Positions 62,901 through 64,000 of a stretch of 64,000 bases of DNA are shown in pieces (within the stretch, counting starts at the first letter, position 1; every line of letters begins with the position of its first letter). A program made the translations under genes and the position numbers. Location: contig VYZI01000029.1 in NCBI GenBank assembly GCA_013397695.1, positions 3,501,510 to 3,565,509 of the forward strand. Reading direction: 5' to 3'. The notes beneath the pieces were generated by a model. That model made no database searches and was not told the origin of the DNA. It was given only the letters and a program-made list of their open reading frames with translations. The stretch comes from Centropus unirufus (Eukaryota; Chordata; Aves; Cuculiformes; Centropidae).

Positions 62901-64000
62901 CTATTAGGTAGGTGTTCAGGGCTTTCTTGGTGTTCCCTGTTTGGTAGTACCACATCCATGCAACTTCAGACTTCTCAAATTCTAATCTGATCTCAGCACC
63001 ATCTGTATCTCCTTCCCAGGTTCCCAGTTTCCTTGTCATTCTTCTTCCATTCTCCTTTTCTCTCGATGGTTGGAAACCCTATTACTTTGCCTTTGCATGC
63101 CAACCTCCAGTTGTAATTGTGAGGGCTTGTGTGGGATTGCTTCCTGGCTGTAGGTTCTCTTGCTCAGCTCCACATTCAGGACTACCCAGGTCAACCCAGG
63201 AGCTATATAACAGTCAGAGTCCTGCTCACTTCCAGGATGTGCAGAAAACCAAGCAGGCAATGCATTGCAGGCTAATAATCTCCAATTCACCAAATCAGAA
63301 TAGACATCAGAAGAGCAAAAGTACTTCCCCTATCACAGGCACATCCCCACAAAGTCTTTTCAAAGAATGAAGGGACCACTGGTGATAGGCTTGAAGAAGG
63401 TGGCCAAATATATGCTTGGCTTGAAAACTCACAGAAAAATACTTCTCTTTGGCCACAGAAGAGTACCATTTATTATTGAAGACATATTCTTAAAAAAAGC
63501 CTTGTCAGTTACAACTGAAAATCTTCAAAACAAAATTAGCTTGAGGGGAGTATCCATTGGGATGATGTTCAGGCTGAAGCCCGGCAAAGGTATTGAAAAC
63601 CACATCCTACAAGAGAAAGTTGCTTAAAAAATCATACCAGCTCTACCAACAGTAAGCATTAAGAGTACATACTTGTTTCACTCTTTCTCAAGGCATGTGC
63701 TTTCCGAATTGATGCTGTTACTGAAATACAGATGAACTGTTCAGTGGCCTTTGAGTGCATGGCATAGAAATAATTGTCTTTGCAAGTGCTTGTAGGTCAT
63801 ATCCACACTTGGGCTCTTCTTGGTATCTGATCACCTAATCCAGAGGTGAAACACTTGCAGTCCTTACCTGTAGAAGTGTCCCTGACCCAGTGAAGGTCAA
63901 GAGCGAAGCATATTAATAAAGCAGTACCAGAAACTTTGCACATCTCAAGATAGCATTTGCCCTCTATTTTTTCAGCTGTTTATAAGCAGCCATTTAGAAA
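56940..64000 (+). other. ARID1B: ARID1B intron after exon G, running off the window
   Basis: The intron starts GTAAGT. No ARID1B exon appears in the remaining 7 kb. It contains an 8-bp-arm hairpin at 57685-57707, a GC-richer patch with runs of G at about 61190-61335, and ordinary AT-rich sequence. Open frames at 57322-57720 (132 codons), 60714-61085 and 63367-63627 match no family that I know and lack splice context that would join exon G in phase. Confidence 0.88.
57685..57707. repeat. Small hairpin: 8-bp arms, 7-nt loop
   Basis: AGTGTGGT, a seven-base spacer, then ACCACACT. Too short for a microRNA precursor and without the tail of an intrinsic terminator. It is an isolated inverted repeat. 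Confidence 0.5.

Noticed and set aside
1..64000. A new prokaryote-like system (CRISPR, operon, toxin pair, phage)
   Set aside because: The sequence is vertebrate intronic DNA with one spliced gene; no arrays, operons or compact gene clusters are present.

Overview
The window reads as vertebrate nuclear DNA, almost certainly from a bird. It is AT-leaning and intron-rich and has no dense coding. It carries CR1 LINE fragments with the typical 3' end (an ATTCTRTG-like octamer tail and the motif read antisense as TTGGAAGGGAC) and an LTR of a type I recall from bird genomes. That LTR makes me favour a neoavian bird over a galliform, but this is inference.

The only gene I can support is ARID1B, the BAF250b subunit of the BAF (SWI/SNF) chromatin-remodelling complex, on the + strand. 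Seven internal exons are present: 12627-12806, 20213-20540, 38492-38637, 46176-46285, 47064-47222, 53143-53352 and 56735-56939. They join in frame through consistent split codons to give 1338 nt (446 codons). The first five encode the Q/G/S/P-rich disordered segment. The last two encode the ARID DNA-binding domain, which is cut by a phase-0 intron. The 5' exons lie left of the window, and the C-terminal exons, including the BAF250_C domain, lie to the right.

Layout: 1-12626 is intron with a sense CR1 fragment at the left edge. 12807-20212 is intron with an antisense solo-LTR-like element and an antisense CR1 that stops about 75 nt before the next exon. 20541-38491 is the largest intron (about 18 kb), with two more antisense CR1 pieces. 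38638-46175 is intron with little recognisable content. 46286-47063 is a short T-rich intron behind a weak-looking donor. 47223-53142 holds a MITE-like palindromic element and an unassigned antisense ORF. 53353-56734 carries a perfect TTAA-rich palindrome. 56940-64000 is intron running off the window.

I found no operon, CRISPR array, prokaryotic system, RNA gene or clear second protein gene. The points most worth checking concern ARID1B splicing (frame-neutral exons and a readable retained intron) and the repeats close to its exons.
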